A DNA stretch of 15,322 bases from NCBI GenBank assembly GCA_958447915.1, contig CAUDCB010000033.1, forward strand, positions 1-15,322, read 5' to 3'. Origin of the DNA: an uncultured Collinsella sp. (GTDB lineage Bacteria; Actinomycetota; Coriobacteriia; Coriobacteriales; Coriobacteriaceae). Shown in pieces: positions 14,213 to 15,322 of this stretch. Within the stretch, counting starts at the first letter, position 1. Each line of letters opens with the position of its first letter. Below the pieces are notes generated by a model. That model was given only the letters and a program-made list of their open reading frames with translations, searched no databases and was not told where the DNA came from. A program made the translations under genes and the position numbers.

Positions 14213-14319
14213 TAAAGGTTTTCCAGGTGTCCGAGATCGCCGAGAAACCGTGTGGCCATTGACCTAATGGGTCATGGCCACACGGTTGAACGGCGAGGTC
14301 GGGTGCCTGGGAAGCTTTA
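14213..14319. other. 107-base imperfect palindrome filling the nanA-nanK spacer
   Basis: The central stem is a perfect 14 bp: AACCGTGTGGCCAT (14246-14259) with ATGGCCACACGGTT (14274-14287). GACC (14261-14264) then pairs with GGTC (14270-14273) around a 5-base loop. Moving outward, TCGCCG (14237-14242) pairs with CGGCGA (14291-14296), CCGA (14231-14234) with TCGG (14299-14302), CCAGG (14223-14227) with CCTGG (14306-14310) and TAAAG (14213-14217) with CTTTA (14315-14319). The outer arm overlaps the aldolase stop codon. Several remaining positions are G-U pairs on a plus-strand RNA but A-C mismatches on the minus strand. There is no U-tract on either side. Confidence 0.7.
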
Positions 14320-15237
14320 CAGGAGACCGTTGTCCTGAAGGACCTTCCTAATCGCCTCGACGTTCTCGCCGGTCATGGCCTTCACCGGGCGCGGCATGGT
14401 CGGGCTGTCGAAGATACCCATGAGGTTCATAGCGGTCTTGAAGGCGCCGACGCCACCGGCATAGCCCTGGACGCCCGAGGTGACGTCCCAGATGTGCGAA
14501 ATCTCATTGAGGCGATCCTGCTCGGCCTTGACGGTAGCCCAGTCGCCGGCCTGAGCGGCCTTCCACTGGCGCACGTAGCCCTCGGGCTCAACGTTGGCAA
14601 GGCCCGGGACAGAGCCGTCGGCGCCACCGAGGTAAGCGCCGTCGACAACGACCTCGTGACCGGTGAGGATGCTCATCGGATGGCCATTCTTCTCGTTCTC
14701 CTGAACGAGGTAGCGGAACGAGATGTCATCACCCGAGGAATCCTTGACGCCAGCAAGGACGCCCTCGGCGCCGAGCTTGGCAAGGAGCTTCCAGGGGAGC
14801 TTGGTGTGAACGCACACGGGAATGTCATAGGCAAAGATGGGCAGATCGAGTTCCTCGTGCAAGATGCGGAAATGCTCCTCGACCTCGGTCATGCCCTGCA
14901 GGGCATAGAACGGGCAGGTGGCGACGAGCGCATCGGCGCCCAGCTCCTGAGCGACCTTGCCGTGCTCAATCATGCGCTCGGTCTCGGTATCGATGATGCC
15001 GACCAGAACGGGAACGCGGTGGTCGACGATACGAACGGCCTCGGCGATGATCTGGCGACGACGCTCGTCGGTGGAGAAGACGACCTCGCCCGAAGAGCCC
15101 AAGAAGAACAGGCCATCAACGCCGGCGTCGATCATGCGGTTGATGCTGCGCTCAAAGGAGGCAACGTCGAGCTGGTGGTCTTCGGTATCGGGAACAACGA
15201 CGGGAGGGATAACGCCGGTGAATTTCTGAGTTGCCAC
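14317..15237 (-). CDS. nanA: DHDPS/N-acetylneuraminate lyase-family aldolase, probable sialic acid lyase
   Basis: This is a class I (Schiff-base) pyruvate-dependent aldolase or lyase of 306 residues, the family length. Key motifs are GSSGE (47-51; pyruvate carboxylate binding), the catalytic Tyr Y137 in FAYDIP and the Schiff-base Lys K165 in GVKDSSGD. In this gene set it would split N-acetylneuraminate into ManNAc and pyruvate. However, the N-terminus (GVIPPVVV, GVDGLFFLGSSGE) resembles YagE-type 2-keto-3-deoxy sugar acid aldolases. The sugar-contact segment is TGHEVV (192-197), where E. coli NanA has GYDE, and GSVPGLANV follows at 208-216. Another keto-acid substrate is therefore possible. 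The start is GTG at 15235-15237, set by AAGGAG 6 bases upstream and by the family N-terminus; no ATG fits. Catalytic family is certain, exact substrate moderate. Confidence 0.75.
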   Translation of the reverse strand: MATQKFTGVIPPVVVPDTEDHQLDVASFERSINRMIDAGVDGLFFLGSSGEVVFSTDERRRQIIAEAVRIVDHRVPVLVGIIDTETERMIEHGKVAQELGADALVATCPFYALQGMTEVEEHFRILHEELDLPIFAYDIPVCVHTKLPWKLLAKLGAEGVLAGVKDSSGDDISFRYLVQENEKNGHPMSILTGHEVVVDGAYLGGADGSVPGLANVEPEGYVRQWKAAQAGDWATVKAEQDRLNEISHIWDVTSGVQGYAGGVGAFKTAMNLMGIFDSPTMPRPVKAMTGENVEAIRKVLQDNGLL

Positions 15238-15322
15238 AAGAATCTCCTTAGTTGTCTGGCGGGCAGCCCTATGCCGCCCACTCTTGTTGGCAGTGTCCAG
15301 GCCGCCTAGGCCAAAGAACACG
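15238..15322 (-). promoter_or_regulatory. Leader of the nanA-like gene (cut by window end)
   Basis: The visible 85 bases contain the AAGGAG ribosome binding site. Just before it, on the minus strand, GGCGGCA and TGCC(C)GCC form a hairpin of about 7 bp with one bulged base and a TAGGGC loop. No promoter is recognisable here; it probably lies outside the window or before another gene of the operon. Confidence 0.3.

Noticed and set aside
15238..15321. nanA-like gene starting from an ATG near 15321
   Set aside because: The additional residues are not family-like and no ribosome binding site is seen. GTG at 15237 has AAGGAG and the expected start of the aldolase.

Overview
The window looks like chromosomal DNA from a GC-rich gut actinobacterium of the class Coriobacteriia, most likely Collinsella or a close relative. 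This rests on base composition, protein sequence style and gene order (rapZ-whiA-gap-pgk-tpiA-secG is an actinobacterial arrangement). It is an inference, not a database result. All 14 recognisable protein genes lie on the minus strand, so transcription runs from high to low coordinates. I see no rRNA, tRNA, CRISPR array, phage or insertion-sequence gene.

In transcription order, the first block (15237 to 12353) is an amino-sugar/sialic-acid catabolic set: a dihydrodipicolinate synthase/N-acetylneuraminate lyase family aldolase (nanA-like), a ROK sugar kinase (nanK-like) and ManNAc-6-phosphate 2-epimerase (nanE). Together they would turn N-acetylneuraminate into pyruvate plus GlcNAc-6-phosphate. 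Both gaps inside this block hold unusually long, nearly gap-filling inverted repeats (14213-14319 and 13065-13162).

The second block (12254 to 10398) is rapZ and whiA, 6 bases apart. The yvcK gene that commonly sits between them in Gram-positive bacteria is absent. The third block (10204 to 5529) is lower glycolysis: gap, pgk, tpiA and gpmI. A strong terminator after gap suggests gap is expressed more than pgk-tpiA-gpmI, which are tightly packed (8-base overlap, then 5 bases). secG follows with its own possible promoter and terminator.

The last block (4816 to the left edge) is an oligopeptide-type ABC importer: a lipoprotein binding protein with a Tat-like signal (oppA), two permeases (oppB, oppC) and an ATPase (oppD) cut by the window end. 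A hairpin between oppA and oppB fits the usual excess of binding protein over membrane parts.

The protein genes are mostly ordinary housekeeping genes. The least explained content is in the spacers: two long structured elements in the nan block, a REP-like inverted repeat before secG, a 14-base palindrome upstream of gap, a GC-rich hairpin in the gap leader, and a terminator immediately before the rapZ ribosome binding site.
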